Positions 1 to 10,554 of a stretch of 64,000 nt of DNA are shown one piece after another. The notes under the pieces are model-generated. The model did no database searches. It was not told the DNA's origin and was given only the letters and a program-made list of their open reading frames with translations. The position numbers were made by a program, and so were the translations under genes. The stretch is from contig CM035441.1 in assembly GCA_020310875.1 (NCBI GenBank), positions 91,525,995-91,589,994 on the forward strand, read 5' to 3'. The stretch is from Ceratopteris richardii (lineage: Eukaryota; Streptophyta; Polypodiopsida; Polypodiales; Pteridaceae). Each line of letters starts with the position of its first letter. Position 1 is the stretch's first letter.

Positions 1-3000
1 TAGCATTGAGCGCTTCTGCAACGTAGTTGGCATCTCCCTTGTTCTCACATTTATGTCTGTTCTCGTGTTCATCGCTCTTGGGGGGTGATATCTAGCAAAC
101 GTTTTTTTTGGCCATTCGGCTCTGTGTGCACCTTCGTCCAACCTACCAGATCGAGTGTAGCTGCCTTTGTTTCTAATAATCGTTTCTGCAACCCTTTCAA
201 GCGTCCCCCGTACATTTTTTTTGCATGTCAGAAGCTGCTGCTTTTCTTCACCCACGTTGCCATCATTGTACTCCATGCCTAATCTCTGTTCATGTCCAAT
301 CATGTAAAAGGGACCATTCCACTGGTTTCACTACGAAGTATGAGCTATGTTCCAACCATCTCATGTGCCTAATAAATTCTCATGTACCATCTCGTCCAGT
401 TGTTGAGTGGGCTGTGCGGCTTGTTGAGGGTTTCAAGAGGAGGGGCGCGCAGCTCTTAACGAGGGGGGGGCTTGTTCTGGAATGCTCAAGCCGACATTCA
501 GGTGTTTCGACTAGCCTTTGTGCGCTAGGGGCAGGAGGGCCTTCGCGAAGAGTTTTAGGGGAGGGAAGAACAAATATTTACGTGCTTTTCAAGAAGTTCA
601 AGGAAATGGGCAAGTTTGGGAAAGCGAGATGATGAAGCGGGAGTTCTGGACAAGTCAATTGTTTGAGACAGAAGGGCAACGCTGTGTACACAGTAAAGCA
701 GTTCAGGTGTATCTCTGTATCTGCTGATTTTAATTCGAACTTTTCTGAAGTAAATGTATACGCGTGCTAATGGCTTTCATAACTGCACTGCTCCTACGTC
801 TTGATAATGGAAGTTAGATTTGCTGAATAATTATGTGAGTGCTTACTGATGAAAGGAGAAGGGAAATTTCCGATCTGGAAAGGGAAGAAAAATGTGTATT
901 GTAGATCAAGAGTTATTTTGATTGAATGGGAGCAAAACTTGTTTTGCAAAAAATAAGATTATGTTCTGATATCTCTGTCTAAATCATGAGCTAAAGTTCT
1001 TGTACGTTTCGTGTTGAATAGGACTAACCCTTCGCCTAATCATGATGAAAGAATTTTCTGATGATAACTGTGACTTAAAGTAAGCAGTAACGCAAATAAG
1101 CTGTAATGAAGCTTGAATTCTGAGAATCATCATGAATACCCTCTTCGATTAACTTAACTTTGTTTTGAACTTCATGGAAACTTTTTCCCTCTTAGTGGAC
1201 GAATTATTATTTGTGTTTTGTTAATAAAGAAAAACTGGTGCCCTTCATATTTCAAATGGTAGATTTTTTTTTGTTTTTTAACATACAGTATTGAAGTTTA
1301 ACAGAGGTTTCACTGTTCAGAATCTGTAGTGAATGAAAAGATCGCGAATCTTCTCTTATCATAAGACTGAATCATTGTGGGAAATTGATTCACATATTGG
1401 ATAGAAATAGACCCTGCGAGAATTGCTAGTGTTGTGATACTTGATGGCAAATATGTTTAGAATCTGTTAAACATCATGAATACTTTTTAACACGCTCATT
1501 CATGCATAGCTTCCCTTGAATTATTCATGTGCTTTATTCGTGTAAAGAACTTCCATGGTGATTAGCAAAAAAATAGCAGATTTTTTTTCAGCTGCAAGAT
1601 TAAGAAACATTTAAAATTTTCTCACTTGTTTTTTGGTTGAGCAAAATGATAAGCATCTGGTTTTCAATACAACTCAAAGTATTTATCCCTCATCAGGAGA
1701 CTACCTAACTATTCTGTGCGTGCTCTAATAGTTTCTCTAAGTCTGATGAATTGCTTTGTGTTGAGCCAACTTTTCTAAAACTCTCGGACTGAATCTGAGA
1801 AATCTATATGATGTCTAGATCTACTTTTCTCACCACTGCTAGTACTGTTGATAATGTTGAACCATTTTCACCCCATTGCTTTGGCTCACACTTGTCACCA
1901 TTAATTGCCATTCAATAGTTAAGCTGTCAACTCCTGCAACGACTTCAAACTCCTACCTTCATAGGGAACAAAAGGTCACCTGTGATAGACAGAAATTTTT
2001 CTCTGTTTTCAATTCCGCTAGGATATGAATCCCATGGTGTGAGCATGTTTCTTCTTCTGAGTATAACAGTTTATAACTCTTTTGTTCAGAACTATGCAAA
2101 TTTTGATATCTGTGTATGACATGAACTTTAGAATTCAAATTAAAACAGTAAACATAGCATGCTGACATCAATTAGTTGGTGCCCTGAAGTGGTTGTTTTT
2201 CTTCGTCAAATATGATTACTGAAAAAGAGAACAAAAATTGGATCTTAATGAAACTCACGCTCATAGAACACAACAAATCTTGACTAAAACTGATCTGAAG
2301 TTCTTTTAATCAGAAAGAAATGCTTGAATAATATTTTACGCTTAAATTCAAAGTTTTGGTTTTATAACATTGCTCCAAGTTCGACCGTGATATAATCTTT
2401 CAAGATAAACATGAATTCAAATTGTTTACTCTTCATAACTTAGCACAACTATTCTCTCATATGTTAAACTCAAGTCTTGTTTACTCTCCCGAACGTATTT
2501 CCATAATATTAGATCATTGTTTTGTGTTATTTTCCCTCTATTGGATTCACTGTTTTGGCACCTCAGCTCACTTATTTATCCGTGTGCCGTAATTCTAGTG
2601 ATTGACTTGAATCACCAAGGTCACTTTCTTGGCACTCTGTGTGCAACCCTAAGCGTGCAAGAACCGGACTACAAGAGTGAACCCGACGTGAAAGGAGGGG
2701 GTTGAGTGAAGAAAGGGAGATTACAGGGAGTGACCACTGGAGGTGGATATCCAATTGCACATGCGTTTTCTCGCTTCCTCCATCAAAACTTTGGGGTGGA
2801 ATTGTGGACTTAGGGGAAACCAAACTTGACCTAGTATCAGCAGAGTTGGGTAAAACATCATTGTGTATAGGCACTTTCCCTTGGACAAAGAGGGCTATCA
2901 TTGTTGGTGCGTTTGCCGGGAAGCATATGAACTAAAACATATACAAAGGAAGAATTCCTCGAGGGATAATTATGGGCTCCAGGTAATCTAATTGGACCGA

Positions 3001-3071
3001 TTCCGAGGGATTTGAACAAAATAAAGTCTCGTATAATCACTTTTTCCTTGGGCTTAGGAATCCATCAAGCC
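1..3071. other. Unassigned left flank, no recognisable gene
   Basis: AT-rich sequence with only short open frames; the longest is 135 codons at 225-632 on the plus strand and has no recognisable domain or compositional support. I see no LTR, zinc knuckle, reverse transcriptase motif or RNA gene. The first 700 bases are somewhat richer in G and C than the rest. It ends where similarity to the 3' LTR at 22908-24351 begins abruptly, so it is probably the flank of that truncated older element or sequence brought in by rearrangement. Confidence 0.5.
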
Positions 3072-3803
3072 GCTATGAAGTTCTTCTTGGAGAAGAAGAA
3101 AGTGCTCACACTCTTGCTTATGGAGAGGACTTACCCATCAGCAGCTTGGTGGTGTGGATCGGCCATCTACATGATGTATTTGAAGATTATCTTCTACATG
3201 AAGATTTCGGGTTACTTCAAAGACATTGGATGGTGGTTAATATAAGATTTGCATCTTATGTTAAGAATTCAGGTACATATTCTCTTTATGCACATAGGTA
3301 CTACTAGGAGCTTATGGAGGTAGTGGCATCCATATCAGGAGGATTCCTATTTGACATAGGTACAAGAGAATTAGTACATGTATGCTTTATGCATATTTGG
3401 ATGAGGTGTTCGAGAAGGTATGTTCATATGAGTTTGAGGATTTCTGGTAGCAAACTTGTTAGCATTCTTTGCTACTTTTGTAAGTATGTGATCTTTTCAC
3501 ACACATGTCTAACTTAGGGTCTTCCATAGCCTAAAGTTAGATGAGGGTTTGCTGATTATCAGTTTTAGACTGATCCTTCCTCTTTCTGTGACTCATATTT
3601 ACTCTTCTACAACCTATTAGGTCACACATCTCATCATTTGTATGATTAAATGTGGTATGTTCATGTTTTGTCAATATTGGAAGATTGCTAGATTCTATGT
3701 TGTATATGCTAGACATATGGAACCTTGGACCTGTGGTATTACTAATGGGCCTACTAAATTAGGTCACACATCTCATCTTCATTTCATCATTTGTATGATT
3801 AAA
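3072..3803 (+). repeat. Truncated 5' LTR (first part) of an old LARD-like element
   Basis: From about 3072 the sequence closely matches the 3' LTR at 23480-24351, including the block with a direct long match around 'ggtggtgtggatcggcc'. The first 570 bases or so of the 1444-base LTR are missing, and an internal stretch present at about 24014-24213 has been lost here. The LTR is interrupted at 3803/3804 by the Ty3 element and resumes at 19656. The sequence shows the match directly; assignment as a 5' LTR follows from the initiator-Met primer site just after its resumed end at 19772. Confidence 0.85.
3619..3803 (+). repeat. 142-bp tandem duplication inside the old LTR
   Basis: A unit beginning 'aggtcacacatctcat' at 3619 is repeated from 3761. 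The first unit runs to 3760; the second starts at 3761, is cut by the Ty3 insertion after 3803, and resumes at 19656. The second copy keeps about ten extra bases (cttcattt...) that the first lacks, so the copies are not identical. The 3' LTR near 24000-24350 has only one copy. Confidence 0.85.
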
Positions 3804-4383
3804 TGTTGACAGCACACGGGAAGAAGCAAGTACGGACACACATGCAGATCTAGCACTAAGGCAACCCTTCATTTTTTTTCAAAACCCTTACATCATTTTA
3901 AAGTGATTCTCATCACTAAAAACCCTTGTAAATATCATTTCACCTTTTTGTAGCTCCATTTTGTACAAGCCGAGGAGTCCTCGAGCTTGGGGAGCCTTAG
4001 AAGTAGTTGCCTGCCAATTTTCATAATTTTTAGATCTCTTTTGAGCCCTCAAATAAGCCCTGGAACCTAATTTTTAACTAGGCCGGACACTAGGTCTGGA
4101 CAGGGCCAAAGCTAGTCAAAAACTATAAATAGAGCTAGAGAGCTCATTTTTGGGGAGAGCTTCTTATAGTTTGAGCTTGTATGAGAACTTGGTTGCAATA
4201 GAAGTGATTCCATTGTCTTACCCTCTTTGTTCTTGCCGTGTGTGCGCGTGTGTGTGTATGTGTGTGCATGTTAGTGTGCTTCTCACTCACACATTTGTGC
4301 CTTCACTTGCTCGAGGTCTTCATACCATCCTCATGTCTTCCCGGATTGACATTAAAGGAGGTGCTACTCATCACTGCGCTACA
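3804..4383 (+). repeat. 5' LTR of the Ty3 element
   Basis: It starts TGTTGACAGC and ends GCTACA, 580 bases, matching 19071-19650 with three substitutions seen by eye. It contains a TATA box at 4124-4131 and a GT-rich microsatellite near 4238-4270. Short TG/CA ends and the flanking TTAAA duplication fix both boundaries. Confidence 0.97.
4124..4131 (+). promoter_or_regulatory. TATA box in the Ty3 5' LTR
   Basis: TATAAATA lies 252 bases before the LTR end, so a transcript would start about 30 bases downstream and include the GT-rich repeat and the rest of the LTR. The same box is at 19391-19398 in the 3' LTR. Function is inferred from position and consensus only. Confidence 0.65.
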
Positions 4384-4391
4384 CCAAATTT

Positions 4392-4412
4392 TGGCGCCGT
4401 TCCCGGGGATCG
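4392..4412 (+). other. Primer binding site, tRNA-Asp type
   Basis: The segment beginning TGGCGCCGTTCCCGGGG, eight bases after the LTR, is complementary to the 3' end of plant tRNA-Asp(GUC) with one visible mismatch. This primer is characteristic of Athila-like Ty3 elements. It primes minus-strand DNA synthesis. Confidence 0.85.
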
Positions 4413-5151
4413 AGCTTTGAGGATGAGCGTGTGATGGTAAGACGTAGAGAGGACGCGTTGGAATGGTAAGTAGTTGGTAAATTTCTGATTTTTCTCCATC
4501 TCCATCTCCATCTTCACCTCCTTCTCCATCTCCACCTCCACCTCCTTCTCCACTACATATTCCCTCTTCCTTATCATTCCCTCATTTGTTGTGTGCGAGT
4601 TTGAGAGAGAGCGAGCGTGTGTGTTCTTGTTTTGTGTGTTTTTTGCATGTTGCTTGCAGGTGGCAGCTCCATCATCATCTCCAGCAAGCTCAGCAGGAAC
4701 ATTGTGTGCACTCAAGGCAATCCAAAGCCAGCTAGCAAGGGTGAGTACCAAGCTTGGGAGAAGGTTTCCTGGGCTTGTGTAGCAGTCTGGTCAACCAGCT
4801 AATTGAGGTTGGAAGATCTCTCAACCCTCCTCTGTCAATTCCTAGCCTAGGCTAAGTACGACTTAGGTGTGGTAATTAATTAGGGCAACGTTAGGCACGA
4901 ATCAAGTCCAAGAGTATTAATCAACCAAGTGCAAGAAGTAAGTAGGTCTTAAGTGCGAAAACTCTAAGGGACAAAAGGTAAACTGGAGTCGATCACTCAT
5001 CAAGTGCGGAAATTCACTTAAGTACTCCTGACGACGCGATTTCAGACAAGACCATAAACATAGTATTCAACTCAAAAGAACAAAGTGATTGGTGCAAATT
5101 AACCTGCAACGAGAGTGTGCTTGGGACCAAGGGGGTAGATAAATCAGGCAT
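4413..5151 (+). other. Ty3 leader with CT-rich tract and candidate splice donor
   Basis: Untranslated leader of about 740 bases before the first long ORF. It holds a repeated CTCCAT/CACCTC pyrimidine tract at about 4493-4556 and a strong 5' splice-site consensus, AAGG|GTGAGTAC, at 4740/4741. The donor could join to the acceptor before the ATG at 14797 to express the downstream ORF from a shorter mRNA. No transcript evidence is available. Confidence 0.5.
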
Positions 5152-8100
5152 ATGAACCTTAGATCAGGCAGACACTTAGGCCGAGACAGACAAAGCCTCA
5201 GATCTTCCGAAGCTAGTGTCAATCACACTGCCAGGTCTTGGGCCCAACAGTTGAGTGATTACCCATACACTCCGAGATTAGAAACAAGTGATTCTGAGAT
5301 GTCCTATCACATGGAGAGACCAGTAGGTAGTTCAGGGTTGGCTTATCTAGAAAAACCAGAAGGACCATACAAGACTCAACTGGAATACATCAGGACGAAT
5401 TTTCTAGGTGCTCGCATCTATGAAGACGGCCTGAGAAGATCGGTGGTCCAGATTAAGAACCCCGATCAACCCCATGGATTAGACCACCCAGTAGTCAAGT
5501 TTGAGAATGGAGCATACCTAGATAAAGAGGGGACTATATATGTAGTCACGACTCTTCCTGATAGAACTGATGAGTTTGGAAATGTGATTGCTGAGACCGA
5601 CATGGGTGATATAGAGCAAGGGAACTTTGAGAGAGAGCCAAGAACCCCCCGTGGTAAATCTGTCTTGACCAGAATCATGACTCCAGAGTGGATTCCACAG
5701 GATAATAAAAGCATAGAACTGCTTTTACACCGAGAAACCGATGAGGCTTTTTGGAGATATAAATCTGCTCAACCTCAGGAAGTGAGTGCCCTCACAATAT
5801 ATGAGTTTAAAGACCCTGACTGCCCAGGTAAAGTAACATACCTAGACAATACATCAGAGAGGATCTTCGTGGTCACCGAGCATGGCAGACATGCCTACAC
5901 ATGGAAGGGTGAATTTGTTTTCCCCCAACCTCGGACTAATGTGTCATACAGTCACCAAGGAGCTGGGACCTCCCAAGCTCATGGAGTTCAAAGAGATAGA
6001 AGTAGAGACAAACCTGAGGTAAGTTTTGCCAACTCCCTGGGAAGAGAAAGAACGGGAACGGAAAGGAATAGAGTGGAAACTGAGAGACATAGAACCCCAT
6101 GGAATCAAAGGAATACTGACGATTTTCCTTTGCCAAGGCCGAGAGAACACACTAGGACCCTGCGACCAACTCAACTGGTGAAGTCCATGAAGAATTATTT
6201 CGATGGCACGGGAGACCCTTATGACCATGTGGCAGAATTTCGGCAAGTATTGAAAGCTGAACAGGTAGAGGACCTATTCACACAATATAATGCTTTTGGT
6301 CTAACCCTTAGGAACACTGCCCTTACGTGGTTTCAACCACTAAACGAGAGGCATTTCAGAAACATAGACCAGCTCTTAGAGGCATTTATCATTGAGTTTT
6401 CTAAGAGTGGAATCAGGCATAACACCTCCTCACTAATTCATAGCTTCAAACAAACACCTCAAGAGACGGTCAGACTAGCTGGAAGAAGATTTAGGCAGTA
6501 CCTGGAGAGATGCCCCATGCCGGAGTTACCCACACCAGCCAAACAAGTGGCCTTGTTCTTAGATGGATTGTTGAGCACCAAGCTCAGGTCATATGTGTAC
6601 TTAAAGGACCCCAGAACGATAGAAGAGTGCGTGCGCATGTGCATAGACATTGAGGACAATCTAGGTGAGGAATTGGAACTATCAAAAATCTATAAGGATT
6701 CTGATAGCTCTAGTAGCCTCACATCTGGTCAATCCACATCCATTGAGGAACTTGCAGAGAAGGTAGCTCAAAAACTAGGTGTCTCTAGCAAACAAATTCC
6801 GAGATTTGCCCTAGTTAAGCGGTGTTACACTTGTGGCGGTGACCATATGGCAAATGTATGTCCCATTATGGCCCAACCCCAGGCGTATCCTAGTAGCCAG
6901 TACTGCACCATAGAGTGCAGGTACACAAACCACACTGCACAAGACTGCCCATATAACAAACAAACTGTTAGGCAAAATTACCCTCAGCCTTATCCACAAC
7001 AGGGTAGATACCAGAATCAGTACCCACCACAACAATACAACAGACCACAGCAAACTTATCAGCCACCTTATCAAGGGCAGCAGAGACCTCAACCAGTCCT
7101 AGTGCAGCAACCCCCTGCTCCAACCAATGTGATCCCAGTGAAATATGCATCTGCTGAAGAAAATTCGAACAGAGCCATAGTCCCAATCACCCCATTGCTA
7201 TCAGACAGTGATCCAAGTGACCATAGTTTTGACTCCACACATATTGATAGCCCACAGGCTTATTACATGCAGTCACCCGAGCATAACGAGTCATACTATT
7301 ATGAGGACCCAAGTGAAAATAGTGGGGAACCTGAGTATGCTAATGTCATGTACACAAACCCCAACTCTAGACCTCAACCTAGGCAGGTACGACCCCCATT
7401 TCCTAGAGGACCATGCTTCAGATGTCAGGGAGATCACCTTATACGTGATTGTCCACTGCCTGCCCCCACACAACCTCAACCAGTAACCATTCAGGGTTTC
7501 TGTCAAGACTGCGGGAAAGAGCATCTCCTACGAGATTGCCCAAAGAACCCTAATAACATGCCTAAAATCACTCCTATCAATGTTGTTGGGTTAGTTGTAG
7601 ACTCCACAGGGAGTGTGACTTCCACTGCACCTGTGCAGGTGATCACAAGAGCCCAGGCACTACAACAAAACCAAGGTGTTGGTCAGGAAAAGAGCCCCGA
7701 GGTGAGTGAAACAGAGAGCATAACCAAAAAGAGAACGAGAGCCTGGAAGGATAGTCGTGAAAGAATGAAAAGGCAATGGGCAAAGAAGATGAGCGAACTT
7801 GAAGAAAGCTTGAGAGAAACCAAAGCAAAGATCATAGAGATCACATCTCAACCGCACTCTCACACATTCCCACCGCTACCATCCCCATCACCCTCCATCC
7901 CTCCACCCTCTAATACACCCCACGTATCCCACCCACCACCCCGAGTAGGATCAGTATTAGCTGATCCCACTCCTGAAGGCATAGACATGATGCTTAAAGC
8001 ATATCAGGCCAGAATCCAAGAAGGGCCAAATGTAACAGATCATGACAAGTGCTACCCTAGAGCTGACCTAGAGATAGAAAGAACCAAGCTTTGTGCGAAA

Positions 8101-10554
8101 ATGGTCGCATTGGCTCAGACTATGTTTGAAGCCAGTCGCCTTTTCAATTACTCGGGCCAGACGCAATTACACTTGGACGGACTTCTAGAGAAGTTAGAGG
8201 GCATAATTGCAAGATCTGCCAAGGAAGAAAAAAATCAAGAGAGAGGTAAAGCAAACAAAAACATGACCCACCCCCCATCAAAATCTTATGAGCCCAGTTC
8301 CACTAAACCCGACAACCCCCCTTCTCTAGAAAGAATGGAGAATCTAATAGCACAAACACAAAAGGAACTCGCCCCTCAACACCATGACAGGGCTAGTGAA
8401 AGAGCAGGTCTTCCTACCCAGAAAGCCTATGTGCCTGAAGCCTATGTGCCTAACTCTACGGAGCCAGACACATCATCTTCTATGAATCGGTTCACACCAG
8501 AATTCCTACGCGAGATTCAAGAAGACAAATGGGCTAAGGAAAGTGAAGTCCCTCCTCCCATTGAACTTGTGGATGACGCACATGACCAATTCCCACAAGA
8601 CATCCCATCCATTTATGGGGAGCAGGAGAGCACCCAATCTCAAGAAAGATTAGACTTCGAGTCTAACTCTCTACAGGAATTACCCCACTTCACGGGTCCA
8701 TGGGAAGCTAAGTCTACTTGTATGAGAACACCTACAGTCATGGTAAGAAACGAAGACTCAGTCTTACCTAGGAACACAGAGGTAGTGAAAAACACTAAAG
8801 TGCAGTGCAATCTTAGGTTAGAAGAGCTACTCAAGGTTAGACCTGAATTATGGAAACATGTAGCCAAACAAGTACCAGAGATAGCAAAACCTCGTTCCCA
8901 GGTAGGATCACATAGGACAGTGCCAGAAATACCCTTGGATAAGATAGGAGATATGTGTGAAGGTGAAGAAGGGAACACCTATCTTCCCATTACCTACCAG
9001 GAGTACACTACCAAGGCAATTTTGGACTCAGGTGCAGGAGTTGCAATTGCCACCACTTCCCTATGGAAGCGTTGGGGCAAGCCAGCACTCAGGCCGACGA
9101 GAATGAAATTGCAGATGGCCGATGGTCATATTGAGAGACCCTTAGGCTTGCTAGAAGGAGTAACTCTCACCACCTGTGGTGTCGAGTTCGAGCACACATT
9201 TGCTATATGTGACTTCAACAAAAATCATGCCTATGAGATGATTTTGGGAAGACCTTTTATGCGACAGTTGCAAGTGGTACAGGATTGGGGAACCAATTCC
9301 TTGTATTTGCAACATCTAGGTGTCACAACCAAAGTCAATCTTAAGGATTACTCTCATAGAGACGTACCACCTATTCAATGGAATCCCATCCATAGAGCCA
9401 AAGATGATACGGAATCTGTGCATTCCATAGGATCAGGATCCTCATGGATGCATGAAGACACCCACTTATGGATGTGTAAAGTAGCAGTAGAAGAGGAGAA
9501 AAGAGAAAAGGCCAGAGATATAGGTGCAAACGAAACACATAGACCCATTCAAGACCCAGCCTATGCACCTGTAGTATTTCCTGACGAAGAATTCGAACCC
9601 CACGGCTGGGCAGAAATTCTAGCAACCATGGATGTAGCCATCAATGAGGAACAATGGACACCCCACTGTGATGAGGATGGCTATGACATTTCAGTTTTCT
9701 CCATAGAGCCAATCATGGGAGAGGCAGTTCTAGAAGAATGCGAACCTATCCCTGATGCATTTGAGGATGCAAGTGACTCTGATCTAGAGTCAATCATTAT
9801 GGACCCACCCTTTGCATCAGATGAAGAATACTTCTATGAAGTAGAATTTCAACCCCAGAGGCACGGAGAGCTTACAAATGAGGTGAGGTTAGCCACACAA
9901 GTAGCTTCTAAAAGCGGAGGAAAGAAAAGAAAGAAGAAGGAAGTCACGCTGGAGGCAGAAGAATCTTTGTTTGAGGTCCCTGAAAACTTTAAGAAATATG
10001 AGATAGACGATAGGAGGGTCATGATAAGAATGCCTAAACGTGAGGCACAAGCAGGAGAAGCCTATGATAGCAAGGAAACTACCAAGAAAATAGTTGTCGC
10101 CATCGAGGAAGGAGAAGAAAGATGCACATACATAGGTCATGACCTAACAGAAGAGGAAGAACAAGAGCTGATAGCTTTGCTAAGAGAATATCGAGATGTA
10201 TTCGCTTGGAGCTACAAGGATTTGAAGGGTGTTGACCCAGACATATGCTCACACACAATTCCCATGACCTCAGATGCTAAACCCTCTAAGCAAAAGCCAT
10301 ATACATATAATGATAACTATGCTGCTAAGATCAAAGAAGAGATAGACCGCTTGGTGGAAGCCGGATTTATCTATGAAATTGAGCACACTGAATGGGTATC
10401 CCCCATTGTAGTGGTGCCCAAGAAGAACGGCAAATTACGAGTTTGCATTAACTTGAAGAAGGTTAATGCAGCCACTATTAGAGATAGCTATCCTCTTCCT
10501 ATCACTGAGCATCTATTAGAAAGGGTAGCAGGCAAGAAGTGTACAGCTTCCTAG
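5152..10554 (+). CDS. Ty3 Gag-protease-N-terminal reverse transcriptase polyprotein
   Basis: 1800 codons. Residues 1-340 are an unrecognised extension. About 346-515 is a retrotransposon Gag capsid domain (starting near MKNYFDGTGDPYDHVAEF). Zinc knuckles follow near 557 (CYTCGGDH), 754 (CFRCQGDH) and 784 (CQDCGKEH), all spaced C-x2-C-x3-H-x4-C. A charged and proline-rich linker leads to an aspartic protease near 1293 (LDSGAG). The reverse transcriptase starts near 1680 with VVVPKKNGKLRVCINLKK. The frame stops inside the RT just before FLDGFSGYNQ; the rest continues in the -1 frame from 10539, which fits a one-base deletion. I see no slippery heptamer, so programmed frameshifting is unlikely. 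The ATG at 5152 is the first good start and leaves a normal leader. Confidence 0.93.
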   Translation: MNLRSGRHLGRDRQSLRSSEASVNHTARSWAQQLSDYPYTPRLETSDSEMSYHMERPVGSSGLAYLEKPEGPYKTQLEYIRTNFLGARIYEDGLRRSVVQIKNPDQPHGLDHPVVKFENGAYLDKEGTIYVVTTLPDRTDEFGNVIAETDMGDIEQGNFEREPRTPRGKSVLTRIMTPEWIPQDNKSIELLLHRETDEAFWRYKSAQPQEVSALTIYEFKDPDCPGKVTYLDNTSERIFVVTEHGRHAYTWKGEFVFPQPRTNVSYSHQGAGTSQAHGVQRDRSRDKPEVSFANSLGRERTGTERNRVETERHRTPWNQRNTDDFPLPRPREHTRTLRPTQLVKSMKNYFDGTGDPYDHVAEFRQVLKAEQVEDLFTQYNAFGLTLRNTALTWFQPLNERHFRNIDQLLEAFIIEFSKSGIRHNTSSLIHSFKQTPQETVRLAGRRFRQYLERCPMPELPTPAKQVALFLDGLLSTKLRSYVYLKDPRTIEECVRMCIDIEDNLGEELELSKIYKDSDSSSSLTSGQSTSIEELAEKVAQKLGVSSKQIPRFALVKRCYTCGGDHMANVCPIMAQPQAYPSSQYCTIECRYTNHTAQDCPYNKQTVRQNYPQPYPQQGRYQNQYPPQQYNRPQQTYQPPYQGQQRPQPVLVQQPPAPTNVIPVKYASAEENSNRAIVPITPLLSDSDPSDHSFDSTHIDSPQAYYMQSPEHNESYYYEDPSENSGEPEYANVMYTNPNSRPQPRQVRPPFPRGPCFRCQGDHLIRDCPLPAPTQPQPVTIQGFCQDCGKEHLLRDCPKNPNNMPKITPINVVGLVVDSTGSVTSTAPVQVITRAQALQQNQGVGQEKSPEVSETESITKKRTRAWKDSRERMKRQWAKKMSELEESLRETKAKIIEITSQPHSHTFPPLPSPSPSIPPPSNTPHVSHPPPRVGSVLADPTPEGIDMMLKAYQARIQEGPNVTDHDKCYPRADLEIERTKLCAKMVALAQTMFEASRLFNYSGQTQLHLDGLLEKLEGIIARSAKEEKNQERGKANKNMTHPPSKSYEPSSTKPDNPPSLERMENLIAQTQKELAPQHHDRASERAGLPTQKAYVPEAYVPNSTEPDTSSSMNRFTPEFLREIQEDKWAKESEVPPPIELVDDAHDQFPQDIPSIYGEQESTQSQERLDFESNSLQELPHFTGPWEAKSTCMRTPTVMVRNEDSVLPRNTEVVKNTKVQCNLRLEELLKVRPELWKHVAKQVPEIAKPRSQVGSHRTVPEIPLDKIGDMCEGEEGNTYLPITYQEYTTKAILDSGAGVAIATTSLWKRWGKPALRPTRMKLQMADGHIERPLGLLEGVTLTTCGVEFEHTFAICDFNKNHAYEMILGRPFMRQLQVVQDWGTNSLYLQHLGVTTKVNLKDYSHRDVPPIQWNPIHRAKDDTESVHSIGSGSSWMHEDTHLWMCKVAVEEEKREKARDIGANETHRPIQDPAYAPVVFPDEEFEPHGWAEILATMDVAINEEQWTPHCDEDGYDISVFSIEPIMGEAVLEECEPIPDAFEDASDSDLESIIMDPPFASDEEYFYEVEFQPQRHGELTNEVRLATQVASKSGGKKRKKKEVTLEAEESLFEVPENFKKYEIDDRRVMIRMPKREAQAGEAYDSKETTKKIVVAIEEGEERCTYIGHDLTEEEEQELIALLREYRDVFAWSYKDLKGVDPDICSHTIPMTSDAKPSKQKPYTYNDNYAAKIKEEIDRLVEAGFIYEIEHTEWVSPIVVVPKKNGKLRVCINLKKVNAATIRDSYPLPITEHLLERVAGKKCTAS

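Noticed and set aside
225-632. 135-codon plus-strand frame near the left edge
   Set aside because: No domain, no supporting codon pattern, overlaps other frames of similar length; not called as a gene.
4150-4434. Short frames inside the Ty3 LTR (repeated at 19417)
   Set aside because: They run through a GT microsatellite and across the LTR end; present only because the LTR is duplicated.
5466-9625. Minus-strand frames of 60-112 codons opposite the Ty3 gag-pro ORF
   Set aside because: Shadows of the plus-strand coding sequence with no independent support.
10530-10554. Programmed -1 frameshift between gag-pro and RT
   Set aside because: The shift falls inside the conserved RT fold and no slippery heptamer is present; a one-base deletion is simpler.
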